DNA of 64,000 nt from positions 1 through 64,000 of the forward strand of contig NZ_JAJONF010000042.1 in NCBI RefSeq assembly GCF_021462265.1. The letters run 5' to 3'. The stretch comes from Streptomyces shenzhenensis. GTDB taxonomy: Bacteria; Actinomycetota; Actinomycetes; Streptomycetales; Streptomycetaceae. Each line of letters starts with the position of its first letter. The stretch's first letter is position 1. Made by a program: the position numbers and the translations under genes. The notes beneath the pieces were generated by a model. That model searched no databases, was not told where the DNA came from, and saw only the letters and a program-made list of their open reading frames with translations. Shown in pieces: positions 40,397 through 49,667 of this stretch.

Positions 40397-41605
40397 CTAG
40401 ACCACCCGCCGCAAGAGCGTCACCACCGCGGCCCCGCCCAGCCCGATGTTGTGCGCGAGGCCGACCCGGGCGCCGGGAACCTGCCGGTCGCCGGCCGTGC
40501 CGCGCAGCTGCCACACCAGTTCGGCGGTCTGCGCGAGTCCGGTCGCGCCCAGCGGGTGCCCCTTGGAGATGAGCCCGCCGGAGGGGTTCACCACCCAGCG
40601 GCCGCCGTACGTGGTCGCGCCGGACTCGACGAGCTTGCCCGACTCGCCGACCGCGCACATGCCGAGCGCCTCGTACGTCAGCAGTTCGTTGACGGAGAAG
40701 CAGTCGTGCAGTTCGACGACGTCGACGTCCTCGATGCCGAGGCCGGCGCGGTCGTACACCTGCCGGGCCGCCGCCCGGGACATGGGCTGTCCCACGACGT
40801 CGATGCAGGAGCCCGACGCGAAGGACTCCTCGGTGTCGGTCGTCATCGCCTGCGCGACGATCTCGACGAGGCCGGTGAGCCCGCGCCGTTCGGCGAACCG
40901 CTCGGAGACGACCACGGCCGCCGCCGCGCCGTCGGAGGTGGGCGAGCACTGGAGTTTGGTGAGCGGACGGTGGACGGTGCGGGCGGCGAGGACGCCGGCG
41001 ACGTCGTACACGTCCTGGAACTGGGCGTACGGGTTGTCCGCGGAGTGCCGGTGGTTCTTGGCGGCCACGGCGGCGAGCTGTGCCTCGGTGGTGCCGTACC
41101 GCTCCATGTGCTCGCGGGCCGCGTCGCCGAAGATCTGCGCGGTGGGCGGGGTCATCTCGAAGCCGTGCCGGGCGGCCATGATGCCGTAGTGCCGGGCGAC
41201 GGGGGAGGTGGAGAAGTCTCCCCCGTCGGCGCCCGTGCCGAGCGCGCCCTTCTTCATCTTCTCGAAGCCGAGGGCCAGGACGCAGTCGGCCGCCCCGCCC
41301 TCGACGAGCTGGCGGGCCAGCATCAGGGCGGTCGCGCCGGTGGCGCAGTTGTTGTTGACGTTGTAGACGGGGATGCCGGTGAGGCCCAGCTCGTAGGCGG
41401 CCCGCTGACCGGCGGTGGAGGGCTGGAAGCAGTAGCCGACGGGAACCTGTTCCACCTCGGTATAGGCGATCCCGGCGTCGGCGAGCGCGGAACCGCCGGC
41501 CTCCCGGACCATGTCCCAGTACTGCCAGTCACGGGTCTCGGGCTTCTCGGGTTTCTGGAACTTGGTCATACCGACACCGGCGACATACGCCTTCACAGCA
41601 GCCAT
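40397..41605 (-). CDS. SCP-x/lipid-transfer-type thiolase
   Basis: 402 aa. The nucleophilic Cys is C87 (NNNCATGATAL). The C-terminal motifs are GGLISKGHPLGATG and GLAHNIGLGGAAVV; the latter replaces the CxG of ordinary thiolases, which is typical of SCP-x/Ltp thiolases. These act on branched or steroid side-chain 3-ketoacyl-CoA, or as retro-aldolases with a partner. A KstR-like box lies 13 bp upstream of the start, so it probably belongs with the MaoC-ADH-SDR operon functionally. No strong RBS is visible; the mRNA may be short-leadered. Confidence 0.87.
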   Translation of the reverse strand: MAAVKAYVAGVGMTKFQKPEKPETRDWQYWDMVREAGGSALADAGIAYTEVEQVPVGYCFQPSTAGQRAAYELGLTGIPVYNVNNNCATGATALMLARQLVEGGAADCVLALGFEKMKKGALGTGADGGDFSTSPVARHYGIMAARHGFEMTPPTAQIFGDAAREHMERYGTTEAQLAAVAAKNHRHSADNPYAQFQDVYDVAGVLAARTVHRPLTKLQCSPTSDGAAAAVVVSERFAERRGLTGLVEIVAQAMTTDTEESFASGSCIDVVGQPMSRAAARQVYDRAGLGIEDVDVVELHDCFSVNELLTYEALGMCAVGESGKLVESGATTYGGRWVVNPSGGLISKGHPLGATGLAQTAELVWQLRGTAGDRQVPGARVGLAHNIGLGGAAVVTLLRRVV

Positions 41606-41617
41606 GACGCGTGAGAC

Positions 41618-41631
41618 TAGAACACGTTTCA
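41618..41631 (-). promoter_or_regulatory. KstR-like operator, thiolase gene
   Basis: TAGAACACGTTTCA, preceded by C (CTAG). It lies 13-26 bp upstream of the thiolase ATG, so it would cover the core promoter. Confidence 0.7.
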
Positions 41632-41821
41632 TCAACAGGCCAGACCCTGACGACGGATCAGAAACCCATGGGACGGTCAAGAATTCGTTAGCAGCTCGAA
41701 GCAACGGAATAGTTGCCTGTGCATACGAGGTTTACCCCTCGCTTATCCGATGCGGATGCATGAGTCCCGATCCCCGCCCGTCACGCTGCCCGCCACTCTC
41801 TCGGCCCGGAGGCCCCACTCA

Positions 41822-43564
41822 ATGACGCACACGACGACCGACCAGCCCGCCCGGGGCGCGAGCGGGGCCGTGGTCCCGGTCCTCGCCTTCGCGGGCATCG
41901 TGGTCGCGGTGATGCAGACCCTGCTCGTTCCGGTCATCAAGGACCTGCCACAGCTGCTGGGCACCGAGCCGAGCAACGCCACCTGGGTCCTGACCTCGAC
42001 CCTGCTGTCGGGCGCCGTGGCCACCCCGATCATGGGCCGCCTCGGCGACCTCTACGGCAAGCGGCGGATGCTGATCCTGAGCCTCGCCGTGATGGTGGTC
42101 GGCGCGCTGGTCAGCGCGCTCACCAGCGACCTGCTCACGATGATCGCGGGCCGCACCCTCCAGGGCTTCGCCATGGGCGCGATCCCGCTCGGCATCGGCC
42201 TGATGCGCGACATGCTGCCGCGCGAGAAGCTCGGCTCGGCGATGGCCCTGATGAGCTCCTCGATCGGCGTCGGCGGCGGTCTCGCGCTGCCCGCCGCGGC
42301 CCTGGTCGCGCAGCACACGGACTGGCACGCCCTGTTCTACGGCGCCGCCGGCCTCGGCGTGGTCTCCATAGCCCTGACCCTGCTGGTCGTACCGGAGTCC
42401 CGGATGCGCGCGGCGGGCTCCTTCGACGTGCTCGGCGCGCTGGGCCTGACCGCCGGCCTGGTGCTGCTCCTGCTGCCCATCACCAAGGGCAGCGACTGGG
42501 GCTGGTCGTCAGGCACCACGCTCGGCCTGTTCGCCGCCTCGGTCGCCGTCCTGCTCCTGTGGGGCGTGTTCGAGCTGCGCCACCCGGCCCCGCTGGTCGA
42601 CCTGCGCACCACCGCCCGCCGCGAGGTGCTCCTCACCAACCTCGCCTCGATCATGGTCGGCGTCAGTTTCTACGTCGTCTCGCTGGTCCTGCCGCAGCTG
42701 CTCCAGCTGCCGAAGGCCACCGGCTACGGCCTCGGCCAGTCGATGGTCAGCGCCGGTCTGCTGGTCGCCCCGCTGGGCCTGACCATGATGTTCACGGCCC
42801 CGGTGTACGCCCGCCTGTCCGCCAGGTACGGCCCCAAGACGACGCTCATCCTGGGCATGCTGATCATCGCCATCGGCTACGGGGCGGGCCTCGGCCTGAT
42901 GAGCGCGGCCTGGCAGAGCCTGGTCATCGCGGTGGTCCTCGGCGCGGGCATCGGCCTCGCCTACTCCTCGCTGCCGGCGCTGATCGTCGGCGCGGTCCCG
43001 GCGTCCGAGACGGGCGCGGCCAACGGCCTCAACACGCTGATGCGGTCCATCGGTACGTCGGTCTCCAGCGCCGTCATCGGCATGGTGCTGGCGAACACCG
43101 CGAACCACGTGGGCGGCGTCGCCGTCCCGACGATGCACGGTTTCCGGGTCTCGTTCCTGATCGCGACCGCCGCGGTGGCGGTGGGTCTGCTCTTCGCGGT
43201 GTGCCTGCCGAAGCGGAGCCTGCCGGCGTCCCACACCCAGCTGCGGGCCAGCAGCGAGGAGGAGGCCGCGCTCGCCCACGCCGAGGAGGTCCTGCGGGGC
43301 TTCCGCGGCCGTGTCCTGGACGCCGCGGGCGTGCCGGTGGCCCGCGCCAAGGTGACCCTGATCGACCGGCGCGGACGGCAGGCGGGGGCGGCCCTCTCGG
43401 CAGCGGACGGCACGTACGCGCTCGCGGTCCCCGCCGGGGGAGCCTACGTCCTGGCCGCGAAGGCGCCGGGCCACGCTCCGCTCGCCTCGTCGGCGACCCA
43501 CGCCGGCGACGACCGCGCCATCGACCTGGACCTGGCGCTGCCCGGGGAGACGGTCGACGCGTGA
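41822..43564 (+). CDS. DHA2-type MFS transporter with C-terminal regulatory-like domain
   Basis: 580 aa. About 14 transmembrane helices with MFS motif A (GRLGDLYGKRRMLIL) and SPESR-like VVPESRMR after the sixth helix (drug:H+ antiporter family). After a charged linker (about 480-505, SSEEEAALAHAEEVL) the C-terminus carries ~75 residues, FRGRVLDAAGVPVARAKVTLIDRRG…ADGTYALAVPAGGAYVLAAKAPG. This is a transthyretin-like carboxypeptidase regulatory fold. The topology puts it in the cytoplasm if 14 helices are right. The fusion is uncommon; its role is unknown. Confidence 0.85.
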   Translation: MTHTTTDQPARGASGAVVPVLAFAGIVVAVMQTLLVPVIKDLPQLLGTEPSNATWVLTSTLLSGAVATPIMGRLGDLYGKRRMLILSLAVMVVGALVSALTSDLLTMIAGRTLQGFAMGAIPLGIGLMRDMLPREKLGSAMALMSSSIGVGGGLALPAAALVAQHTDWHALFYGAAGLGVVSIALTLLVVPESRMRAAGSFDVLGALGLTAGLVLLLLPITKGSDWGWSSGTTLGLFAASVAVLLLWGVFELRHPAPLVDLRTTARREVLLTNLASIMVGVSFYVVSLVLPQLLQLPKATGYGLGQSMVSAGLLVAPLGLTMMFTAPVYARLSARYGPKTTLILGMLIIAIGYGAGLGLMSAAWQSLVIAVVLGAGIGLAYSSLPALIVGAVPASETGAANGLNTLMRSIGTSVSSAVIGMVLANTANHVGGVAVPTMHGFRVSFLIATAAVAVGLLFAVCLPKRSLPASHTQLRASSEEEAALAHAEEVLRGFRGRVLDAAGVPVARAKVTLIDRRGRQAGAALSAADGTYALAVPAGGAYVLAAKAPGHAPLASSATHAGDDRAIDLDLALPGETVDA

Positions 43565-43573
43565 CACCCGGCG

Positions 43574-43608
43574 GGCGGGCGGCCGCGAGCATGTCGCGGC
43601 CGCCCGCC
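43574..43608. terminator. 15-bp hairpin between convergent genes
   Basis: A perfect 15-bp GC stem with the loop GCATG starts 9 bp after the MFS stop and ends 28 bp from the stop of the aldo/keto reductase gene. Confidence 0.75.
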
Positions 43609-43635
43609 GCGTCCTTCCCTGCCCTGCCCCGCCGC

Positions 43636-44688
43636 TTACGCCGCGGCCGCGCGCTCCCCGGCCGGGCGCCTGCGGACGGCGGGGTCGGTGAGGGACGGTG
43701 GCTGCCAGACGCCGTCGGCCCGGTAGAGGTCGGTGCCGGGGGCCACGATCTCGTCGATGCGGTCGAGCACCGCGTCGTCGAGGACCAGTTCGGCCCCCTT
43801 GAGCGTCGCGGTGAGCTGGTCCATCGTGCGCGGGCCGATGATCACCGACGTCACGGCCGGGTGCACCAGCGGAAAGGCGACGGCCAGCTCCGGCAGGGTG
43901 CAGCCCACCTCCTCGGTGAGCGCGACGAGCCGCTCGACGGCCGCGTACTTCGCGGCGTTGCCGGGGACGGCGGGGTCGAACCGGTGCGGATAGTGCCTGG
44001 CCCGGCCGGTGGTGAAGTCGACGGGCCGCCCCTCCCGGTGGGAGCCGGAGAGGAATCCGGAGGCCAGCGGCGACCAGGTCAGTACGCCCAGACCCAGGCG
44101 CTGCGCGGTGGGCAGCACCGCTCGTTCGATGCCACGGGCGAGAATCGAGTACGGCGGCTGCTCCGTGCGCATCCGCATCAGCCCGCGCCGCTCCGCCACG
44201 TGGTGCGCCTCGACGAGATCCTCGGCGGGGAACGTCGAGCAGCCGAACGCCCGGATCTTGCCCGCCCTCACCAGGTCGCTGAGGACGGACAGCGTCTCCT
44301 CGATGTCGGTGGTGTGGTCCGGGCGGTGCACCTGGTAGAGGTCGATCCGGTCGGTGTCCAGCCGCCGCAGGCTGTCCTCGACGGCCTTGAGGATCCAGCG
44401 GCGCGAGTTGCCGCTGCGGTTGCGGCCCTCCCCCAGCGGAAAGTGCACCTTCGTGGCGAGCACCACGTCGTCGCGTCTGCCCTTGAGCGCCTTGCCGACG
44501 ATCTCCTCGCACTCACCGGCCGAGTACATGTCGGCGGTGTCCACGAAGTTGATGCCGGCGTCGAGCGCGGCATGGATGATGCGGGCACCGTCCTCGTGGT
44601 CGGGGTTGCCGACGGCCCCGAGCATCATCGTGCCGAGGCAGTGGGTGCTGACTTCGATGCCGGTCTTGCCGAGGACGCGATAGCGCAT
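43636..44688 (-). CDS. Aldo/keto reductase
   Basis: 350 aa. TIM-barrel AKR with the catalytic tetrad D50, Y55, K80 and H121 (VDTADMYSAGE, LATKVHFP, YQVHRPD). The NADPH-binding C-terminal part is SVIIGPRTMDQL. Substrate unknown. It is convergent with the MFS gene. Confidence 0.9.
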   Translation of the reverse strand: MRYRVLGKTGIEVSTHCLGTMMLGAVGNPDHEDGARIIHAALDAGINFVDTADMYSAGECEEIVGKALKGRRDDVVLATKVHFPLGEGRNRSGNSRRWILKAVEDSLRRLDTDRIDLYQVHRPDHTTDIEETLSVLSDLVRAGKIRAFGCSTFPAEDLVEAHHVAERRGLMRMRTEQPPYSILARGIERAVLPTAQRLGLGVLTWSPLASGFLSGSHREGRPVDFTTGRARHYPHRFDPAVPGNAAKYAAVERLVALTEEVGCTLPELAVAFPLVHPAVTSVIIGPRTMDQLTATLKGAELVLDDAVLDRIDEIVAPGTDLYRADGVWQPPSLTDPAVRRRPAGERAAAA

Positions 44689-45298
44689 ACCGGGGCTCCG
44701 TCACAGGTGGGGAGGGTTGGCGGCGTCAGTGTAGGTCTTGGAGCGCACTTGAAATCCGTTTCCCGGCCGCCGGGTTGACCGGCCGGCGACCGTCATCCTC
44801 GGGGCGGGCCGGGCCCCCGCGGCCGATCGCCCCGGTGAGCTGTGCCCCGGATGGCGACACCGCTTCCCCGGTGCGTGCCGGTCTCACCCGAGGACGGGCG
44901 GACGGGCGGACGGGCCGCATACGCTTCCGCGGCCTCCCCGGATCGCGGCCCGTTCGGGGATCGCCGCGGAATGCCCGACGCCGGCCGGGCAGCGCCGGGC
45001 CGACGACGGGTGGGCGGCAGCCGGGGAGACCGGGGTTTCGGCGCCGGGAGCGTGGCGGAACGGGGTCCGCGGGGCGGCGGAGCGGCCGACGGCCGATCCG
45101 AGCACTTTGGCCGATACCCACCGGGTCACGGGTGCGTCCCCCCACGTGCCCGGGGTGCCGTCCGCACCCCTGTCGAACAGCCGAGGGAGGTGTGCGGCAG
45201 CATGGCTGTCCGGACGGTCGGACGAGTACGGCGACGACCGCAGTGACGAGCGCAGTGAACAAGCACAGCGACGAGCGCAGTGAAGTGAAAGGACGCCC
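44689..45298. other. Intergenic region, no supported gene
   Basis: Open frames exist on the plus strand but are Arg/Gly/Pro-rich and lack a credible RBS or motif. Near the right end the 14-mer GACGAGCGCAGTGA occurs twice (45245, 45269), with a related copy just before. The promoter of the methyltransferase gene is probably here. Confidence 0.4.
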
Positions 45299-45958
45299 AT
45301 GACCGCGGCAGCCCCCGCCCCCAAGCCCGAGATTCTGGCCGCGTTCGAGGCGGCGAAGGGGTTCATGCCCGTCGGTGAGGGGCTCGCGCTGTACGCGGCC
45401 GCCGTCGAGGCCGGGCGGCTCGGCCTCCCGTTGCTGGAGGTCGGGACGTACTGCGGGCGCTCGACGATCCTGCTCGCCGACGCGGCCCGCGCCGCCGGGG
45501 TCACCGCGCTCACCGTCGACCACCACCGGGGCAGCGAGGAGCAGCAGCCGGGCTGGGACTACCACGACCCGGAGACGGTCGACCCGGAGATCGGGCTGAT
45601 GGACACGCTGCCGGCCTTCCGGCGCACCCTGCACCGGGCGGGTCTGGAGGACCACGTGGTCGCTGTCGTCGGCCGTTCCCCGCAGGTCGCCGCGTTCTGG
45701 AACTCCCCGCTCGGCCTCGTCTTCATCGACGGCGGCCACACCGACGAGCACGCCACCGCCGACTACGAGGGCTGGGCCCCCCATGTGGCCCAGGGCGGAC
45801 TCCTCCTGATCCACGACGTCTTCCCGGACCCGGAGGACGAGTTCACCGGCCAGGCCCCCTACCGCGTCTACCTCCGCGCCCTGGAGTCGGGCGCCTTCAC
45901 AGAGATCTCGGCCCACGACTCGCTGCGTGTCCTGCGGCGAACGGGCGCAGGGAACTGA
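45299..45958 (+). CDS. Class I SAM-dependent methyltransferase-like protein
   Basis: 219 aa; AAAGGA lies 6 nt before the ATG. LPLLEVGTYCGRSTILLADAA is SAM motif I, LTVDHHRG the acidic end of strand 2, and LVFIDGGHTDEHATADY a metal/acceptor-side motif as in class 24-type methyltransferases. Substrate unknown. It is followed 22 bp later by the amidase gene on the same strand. Confidence 0.8.
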   Translation: MTAAAPAPKPEILAAFEAAKGFMPVGEGLALYAAAVEAGRLGLPLLEVGTYCGRSTILLADAARAAGVTALTVDHHRGSEEQQPGWDYHDPETVDPEIGLMDTLPAFRRTLHRAGLEDHVVAVVGRSPQVAAFWNSPLGLVFIDGGHTDEHATADYEGWAPHVAQGGLLLIHDVFPDPEDEFTGQAPYRVYLRALESGAFTEISAHDSLRVLRRTGAGN

Positions 45959-45980
45959 GAGCGCGGTTAGAGTCGCAGAC

Positions 45981-46907
45981 GTGTCGTACACAGGCCCGGA
46001 ATTCGATCCCCCGCGGCAGCCCCGGTTCCGGCGGGCGCCGCTCGCTGTCGGTCTCGCCGCGCTGGTGCCCGGTGCGCTGCTCGGATGGGTGGCCTACGAA
46101 GGGGTGGGCAGGCCCGGCGGGAGCCCCGGCGCAGGCGCAGGCGCTGCCGGGCAGGCGGACCCGGCGACGCCCAAGTCGGCGCCCGTGTCACCGACGGACG
46201 ACGCCAAGGCGGCCGGCCCGAGCGCGGCCCTCCCGCTGCGGGGCAAGGTCGTCGTCATCGACCCGGGGCACAACCCGGGGAACTTCCAGCACGCGTCCGA
46301 GATCAACCAGAAGGTGAACATCGGGACGAACTGGAAGGAGTGCGACACGACGGGTACGTCCACCAACGCCGGTTACAGCGAGGCCCGCTTCACCCTCGAT
46401 GTCGCGCACCGGCTGCGGACCCTGCTGGAGCGGCAGGGCGCCACGGTGAAGCTGACCCATGACGCGGACCAGCCGGCCTGGGGGCCGTGTGTGACCAGGC
46501 GCGCGGAGATCGGCAACAGCGCGCACGCCGACGCGGCCATCTCCGTCCACGCCGACGGAGCGCCCGAGGGCGACCGCGGCTTCCACGTCATCCTGCCCGC
46601 GTCCGTGCACTCGGGCGCCGCCGACACCCGCCCGATCGTCGCCTCCTCGCGCACCCTCGGCGAGTACGTCGAGAGCGACTTCGCGAAGGTCACGGGCTCC
46701 GCGCCGTCCAACTACGTCGGCAACGGCACCGGCCTCGACGTACGCGGGGATCTCGGCGGTCTCAATCTGTCAACGGTTCCCAAGGTGTTCATCGAGTGCG
46801 GCAACATGCGCGACAGCAAGGACGCGGCACTGTTGACCAGCGGCGCCTGGCGGCAGAAGGCGGCACAGGGGATCTCTGAGGGAATCGTGAGTTTCCTGCG
46901 CGGTTAG
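45981..46907 (+). CDS. N-acetylmuramoyl-L-alanine amidase (Amidase_3)
   Basis: 308 aa from GTG. A membrane anchor (about 19-40) and Gly/Ala/Pro spacer precede an amidase_3 domain (88-308). VVIDPGHNPGN supplies H97, YSEARFTLD supplies E134, AISVHADG supplies H190, and VFIECGNM the final Glu: the zinc site and catalytic Glu of the family. It cleaves the lactyl-Ala bond of peptidoglycan outside the membrane. A ~15-residue Cys-containing insert (about 112-130) follows the first motif. Confidence 0.9.
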   Translation: MSYTGPEFDPPRQPRFRRAPLAVGLAALVPGALLGWVAYEGVGRPGGSPGAGAGAAGQADPATPKSAPVSPTDDAKAAGPSAALPLRGKVVVIDPGHNPGNFQHASEINQKVNIGTNWKECDTTGTSTNAGYSEARFTLDVAHRLRTLLERQGATVKLTHDADQPAWGPCVTRRAEIGNSAHADAAISVHADGAPEGDRGFHVILPASVHSGAADTRPIVASSRTLGEYVESDFAKVTGSAPSNYVGNGTGLDVRGDLGGLNLSTVPKVFIECGNMRDSKDAALLTSGAWRQKAAQGISEGIVSFLRG

Positions 46908-47049
46908 GCATCGGCGGGCCCCTCGGGGCGGACACCTCGATCGTTCGGACGATAGTGTCCGTCCTACGATTCCTACGATCGGTTTCCAACGATGAGGGGC
47001 ACACCCCCGCGACGCCTCCTCCGCCGAGACGACCTACGAAGGACCTGAA

Positions 47050-47859
47050 GTGAATATCCGCTCCCTCACTAGAGGCGACGGCGTGGTGATCGGTGCAGCG
47101 GTATTGCTGTTCATCGCGTCGTTCCTCGACACGTTCGACAAGTCCGGCAACGGGGCCCCGAACGCCTGGGACAACCTCGGCCTGGTGATGAGCATGTACA
47201 TCGGCGGAATCGCCGGCGCGGTCCTGATCGTCCTCGCCCGCGCACTGCCGCAGCCGCTGAGGTTCGTAGGCCTCGACCTGGGCCAGATCGGCGTCGGCCT
47301 CACGGTGTTCTCCGTGTGGACCGCGTTCTGGTCGACCATCGACCCGCTGGGCCCGTTCACCGACGAGTTCCAGAGCCTCGACGTGGGCGCGGGCTCCGGT
47401 CTGATCCTCGGTCTGATCGCGGCCCTGGTCCTGGCCGCGGGCGCCGTCGCCACCCCGCTGGTCCCCGCCCTCCAGGCGGCCCTGGTCCCGGCCCCCAAGC
47501 CGCCGGCCCCGCAGCCCTACGGCGCCCAGCCCCCCGGCGGCTACGGCTACCCCGGTGCCGGCGCCCCGCAGCCCGGCCAGCCCTACGGCGCCCAGCCGCA
47601 GCCCGGTCAGCCGTTCGGCCAGCAGCAGCCCCCGGCCGCCGCGCAGCAGCCGCCGGCCCCGGACTTCTCGCCGTTCTGGTTCGCCGTCCCGGTGCCGCGG
47701 CCGCTGTTCGCGGAGGACGGCTCGACCGCGCCGATCGCCGAACTGGCGCCCGGCACCTGGTACTTGGCGGTGGAGCAGCGGGGCGTCGCCCTGGTGGCCC
47801 AGACCCAGGACGGCCGCCGTGGCGTGCTGCAGGACACCTCCGGGATCCAGCGCGGCTGA
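47050..47859 (+). CDS. Four-helix membrane protein with Pro/Gln-rich tail
   Basis: 269 aa. Four hydrophobic segments (about 13-30, 43-62, 75-95, 112-135) resemble the DUF5336-type membrane proteins of actinobacteria. A Pro/Gly/Gln/Tyr-rich repeat segment (QPYGAQPPGGYGYPG…) spans about 150-200. A small C-terminal domain follows (FAEDGSTAPIAELAPGTWYLAVEQRG), resembling a tethered SH3-like or beta unit. Function unknown. Confidence 0.75.
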   Translation: MNIRSLTRGDGVVIGAAVLLFIASFLDTFDKSGNGAPNAWDNLGLVMSMYIGGIAGAVLIVLARALPQPLRFVGLDLGQIGVGLTVFSVWTAFWSTIDPLGPFTDEFQSLDVGAGSGLILGLIAALVLAAGAVATPLVPALQAALVPAPKPPAPQPYGAQPPGGYGYPGAGAPQPGQPYGAQPQPGQPFGQQQPPAAAQQPPAPDFSPFWFAVPVPRPLFAEDGSTAPIAELAPGTWYLAVEQRGVALVAQTQDGRRGVLQDTSGIQRG

Positions 47860-47873
47860 ACACCCCCGCGCCT

Positions 47874-47905
47874 ACGGCCCCTTGCCCTTCCGGGTGAGGG
47901 GCCGT
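47874..47905. terminator. Hairpin terminator
   Basis: ACGGCCCCT pairs with AGGGGCCGT, with an inner CCC/GGG extension, 14 bp after the membrane-protein stop. Confidence 0.7.
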
Positions 47906-47931
47906 TGTCGTACAGTCGCCCAGCGATGTGG

Positions 47932-47946
47932 CTGACGATCAGTCAG
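47932..47946. promoter_or_regulatory. Palindromic operator CTGAC-N5-GTCAG, LLM gene
   Basis: CTGACGATCAGTCAG is a perfect 5-bp inverted repeat around a 5-nt spacer, overlapping the RBS region just before the LLM oxidoreductase. An almost identical site (one base different) lies at 58193 before the MBL gene. Binding by a TetR-type repressor is inferred. Confidence 0.6.
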
Positions 47947-47955
47947 GAGGTGGCC

Positions 47956-48966
47956 ATGCGGCTCGGGTTGGCTCTCGGTTACTGGGGGCGCGGGCCCTCC
48001 GCGGACCATGTGCCGCTGGCGCGGGAGGCGGAGCGGCTCGGATACGACTCGGTGTGGACGGCGGAGTCCTGGGGCTCGGACGCCTTCACCCCGCTCACCT
48101 GGATCGCCGCGCAGACCTCGACGATCAAGCTGGGTACGGCCGTTGCCCAGATGGCGGCCCGGTCGCCGACCACCACCGCGATGCACGCGCTGACCCTGGA
48201 CCATCTGTCCGGGGGCCGGATGCTGCTCGGGCTCGGGCTGTCCGGACCACAGGTCGTCGAGGGCTGGTACGGCCGCCCGTTCCCGAAGTCGCCGCTGACC
48301 GCGACCAGGGAGTACGTGGACGTCGTACGGCAGGTGCTGCGCCGCGAGGGGCCGGTGACGGTGGACGGGCGCTTTCACGCGCTGCCTTACCGGGGGCCGG
48401 ACGCGACCGGTCTCGGCAAGCCGCTGAAGCCGATCACCCACCCGCTCCGGGCCGGCCTGCCGGTCCTGCTCGGCGCCGAGGGGCCGAAGAACGTCGCCCA
48501 GACGCTCCGGATCGCCGACGGCTGGCTGCCGCTGTACTGGGCGCCGAGCCGGCCCGAGGTGTACGGCCCGGCGGTCGCCGACATCCCCGAGAACTTCCTG
48601 GTCGCGCCCATGGCCCAGGTCAGGGTCTGCGACGACGTCGCGGCCGGGCTGCTGCCCGTGAAGGCCATGCTCGGCTTCTACATCGGCGGGATGGGCCACG
48701 CGGCCCGCAACTTCCACGCCGACCTGATGGCCCGCATGGGGTACGAGGAGGAGGCCCGGCGGATCCAGGAGCTCTTCCTGTCCGGGCGCCGGGAGGAGGC
48801 GGTGCTGGCGGTGCCGGACGCGTTCGCCGACGAGATCTCCCTGGTGGGCCCGCGTGAACGCATCGCCGAACGGCTGGAGTTGTGGCGCAAGGGCCCGGTG
48901 ACCGACCTGCTGGCCCTGGCCCCGGACCCTCACACGCTGCGGGTGCTCGCCGAGCTGAACTCCTAA
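47956..48966 (+). CDS. LLM-class F420-dependent oxidoreductase
   Basis: 336 aa; AGGAGG lies 5 nt before the ATG. Luciferase-like TIM barrel: LGYWGRGPSADHVPLAREAE, YDSVWTAESWGSDAFTPLTW, IKLGTAVAQMAARSPTTTA and SGGRMLLGLGLSGPQVVEGWYG. This is the long actinobacterial F420 subfamily. The redox substrate is unknown. The 3' end overlaps the convergent lipoprotein gene by 4 bp. Confidence 0.9.
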   Translation: MRLGLALGYWGRGPSADHVPLAREAERLGYDSVWTAESWGSDAFTPLTWIAAQTSTIKLGTAVAQMAARSPTTTAMHALTLDHLSGGRMLLGLGLSGPQVVEGWYGRPFPKSPLTATREYVDVVRQVLRREGPVTVDGRFHALPYRGPDATGLGKPLKPITHPLRAGLPVLLGAEGPKNVAQTLRIADGWLPLYWAPSRPEVYGPAVADIPENFLVAPMAQVRVCDDVAAGLLPVKAMLGFYIGGMGHAARNFHADLMARMGYEEEARRIQELFLSGRREEAVLAVPDAFADEISLVGPRERIAERLELWRKGPVTDLLALAPDPHTLRVLAELNS

Positions 48967-49529
48967 CGTCCGGCCAGCTGGCCGGCCGAGGGCACCTGGT
49001 TCTTCACCGGGGCGCCGGCGCCGCGCCCGGCGTCCTTGACCTTGTTGATGACGTCGTCGAAGGCGCTGGCCGCGTTCCCGTCGCCCTTGCGGAGCTTGGC
49101 GGGCAGGTCCTTCAGCCCGTCGATGGCGGCGGAGAGCGGTGCGACGGCCTTGGAGAGCAACGGGTCGCCCTCGGCGTTCCGCTTGGCCGCCTTGAGCCGG
49201 TTGTAGGCGAAGGCGCCCGCGGCGGCGGCCTTGATCAGGGTGTACGTGCGGCCGTGGGCGCCCTTCTTGAACTTGCCCGCCTTCCACGGTTTCACGATCC
49301 ACTGGTAGGTCGCGCCGGCGGCGAGACCCGCGTTGGCGACGAACCGCGTCTTGGCGAACTTCTGCTTCTGCGCGGACGTGCTCGGACTGGGCGTGCCGGC
49401 CAACGGGGCCGCCACCAGGCCGGTGTCCACGGCCTTGCTCCGGGTGCTGCCGGCGCAGGCGGTGGCGCCGGCGACCAGGGCGCAGCAGACGGTGAGCGCG
49501 ACGACGAGGCGCCGTATCGGTACGGGCAC
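48963..49529 (-). CDS. Secreted lipoprotein, Lys/Ala-rich
   Basis: 188 aa from GTG with GGGAGGA upstream. The signal peptide RRLVVALTVCCALVAGATAC ends in a lipobox (ATA-C). The mature part is Lys/Ala-rich and partly amphipathic (TYTLIKAAAAGAFAYNRLKAAKRN; LSAAIDGLKDLPAKLRKG). No known domain. Confidence 0.75.
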   Translation of the reverse strand: MPVPIRRLVVALTVCCALVAGATACAGSTRSKAVDTGLVAAPLAGTPSPSTSAQKQKFAKTRFVANAGLAAGATYQWIVKPWKAGKFKKGAHGRTYTLIKAAAAGAFAYNRLKAAKRNAEGDPLLSKAVAPLSAAIDGLKDLPAKLRKGDGNAASAFDDVINKVKDAGRGAGAPVKNQVPSAGQLAGR

Positions 49530-49667
49530 GGGGTCCTCCCGTGTGTGTCTCGGTGTCGTCCCCGAGCGGGTGCTTCCTTTGGCAGCGTCACCCGGATGGC
49601 GGCACGTCGCCACTCGGGGAGAACGCGGTTCAGGTTTCAAGGACCGTTCGGCGGCAAGGCGCAGGGT

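Noticed and set aside
44700..44770. KstR-like box before the aldo/keto reductase
   Set aside because: CACTTGAAATCCGTTTC lacks the AAC-nn-GTT core and CTAG.
44775..45302. 175-codon open frame before the methyltransferase gene
   Set aside because: Arg/Gly/Pro-rich, no family, no RBS; its end overlaps the methyltransferase start. Typical high-GC spurious frame.
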